DNA from: JBAXTE01 sp037130365
GTDB lineage: Bacteria; Bacteroidota; Bacteroidia; Bacteroidales; WCHB1-69
NCBI GenBank assembly: GCA_037130365.1
Contig: JBAXTE010000022.1
Coordinates: 6,168 to 70,167 of the forward strand
DNA: 64,000 nucleotides
Direction of reading: 5' to 3'
Shown here: positions 63,950 to 64,000 of the stretch, piece by piece
How positions within the stretch are numbered: the first letter of the stretch is position 1
Layout of the letters: the number at the start of each line of letters is the position of its first letter
Position numbers and translations under genes: made by a program
The notes under the pieces: generated by a model
The model's database searches: none
What the model was told of the DNA's origin: nothing
What the model saw: only the letters and a program-made list of their open reading frames with translations

Positions 63950-64000
63950 GACTCGAACTTCCGACCCCTTGCACCCCATGCAAGTACGCTAGCCAACTGC
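63938..64000 (-). tRNA. tRNA-Pro(GGG), 3' part; 5' end beyond window
   Basis: On the minus strand: D-loop GCAGTTGGCTAGCGT, anticodon stem CTTGC/GCAAG with loop ATGGGGT (anticodon GGG), variable GGGTC, T stem GGAAG/CTTCT with loop TTCGAGT, acceptor 3' strand TACCCCG and discriminator A. CCA is not encoded (the next bases are CAA). The anticodon loop and its flanks are as in other bacterial tRNA-Pro. About 14 bases of the 5' part (acceptor and D stem) lie outside the window. Confidence 0.9.

Overview
The window comes from a member of the Bacteroidota. The evidence is low G+C, type IX secretion (T9SS) sorting domains of both type A and type B, a carboxypeptidase-like plug TonB receptor, FISUMP and HhH/beta-barrel proteins, promoters of the form TTTG-N19-TAnnTTTG, and few Shine-Dalgarno sequences. 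Genus cannot be told from the sequence.

Positions 1 to about 20,260 are ordinary chromosome: the end of an M23 peptidase, dxr-rseP, two outer-membrane proteins, a TonB-dependent receptor, holA, an AMP nucleosidase, an HsdR_N-like nuclease-fold protein, a T9SS subtilisin, a MgtC/DUF4010 membrane protein and a large T9SS type B surface protein. Three intergenic gaps here hold G+C-rich palindromes (REP-like) and one MITE-like palindrome. I saw no such G+C-rich palindromes further right.

Positions 20,264 to 63,949 are an integrative element of about 43.7 kb in the 3' end of a tRNA-Pro(GGG) gene, whose 3' part is at the right edge. A 16-bp direct repeat (tttgtcggggtaagaa) marks attL and attR. A tyrosine integrase sits just inside attL. 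Candidate arm-type repeats lie near both ends, and the element supplies a new terminator for the tRNA while the presumed old one is left outside attL. No conjugation machinery is visible, so it is a genomic island that may be mobilised in trans.

The cargo is mostly conflict and defence modules. From left to right: (1) a type I restriction-modification operon (hsdM-hsdS ... hsdR) with a Trypco2 protein, a DUF3644 protein, a HigBA-like toxin-antitoxin pair and an AlbA_2 protein inserted between S and R; a 27-bp hsdR-like scar shows rearrangement there. (2) A small HUH-endonuclease-like protein and small hypotheticals. (3) A compact three-gene RiPP operon: a precursor with three Thr-rich/acidic cores, an ATP-grasp ligase of the graspetide type and a membrane protein, all translationally overlapped. 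(4) A complete type I Wadjet system (jetABCD). (5) A second AlbA_2 protein. (6) A strong promoter with two terminators, probably a small RNA. (7) A three-gene set ending in an HNH nuclease. (8) A LytTR two-component pair followed by two secreted proteins sharing a 30-bp upstream element. (9) A catalytic-domain-only tyrosine recombinase. (10) A tight five-gene operon with two paralogous AAA+ ATPases, next to attR.

Imperfect repeats of up to about 120 bp flank Wadjet and have shortened relatives at the edges of neighbouring modules, suggesting that modules were exchanged as cassettes. The best candidates for undescribed biology are the graspetide-membrane protein operon and the twin-AAA operon.
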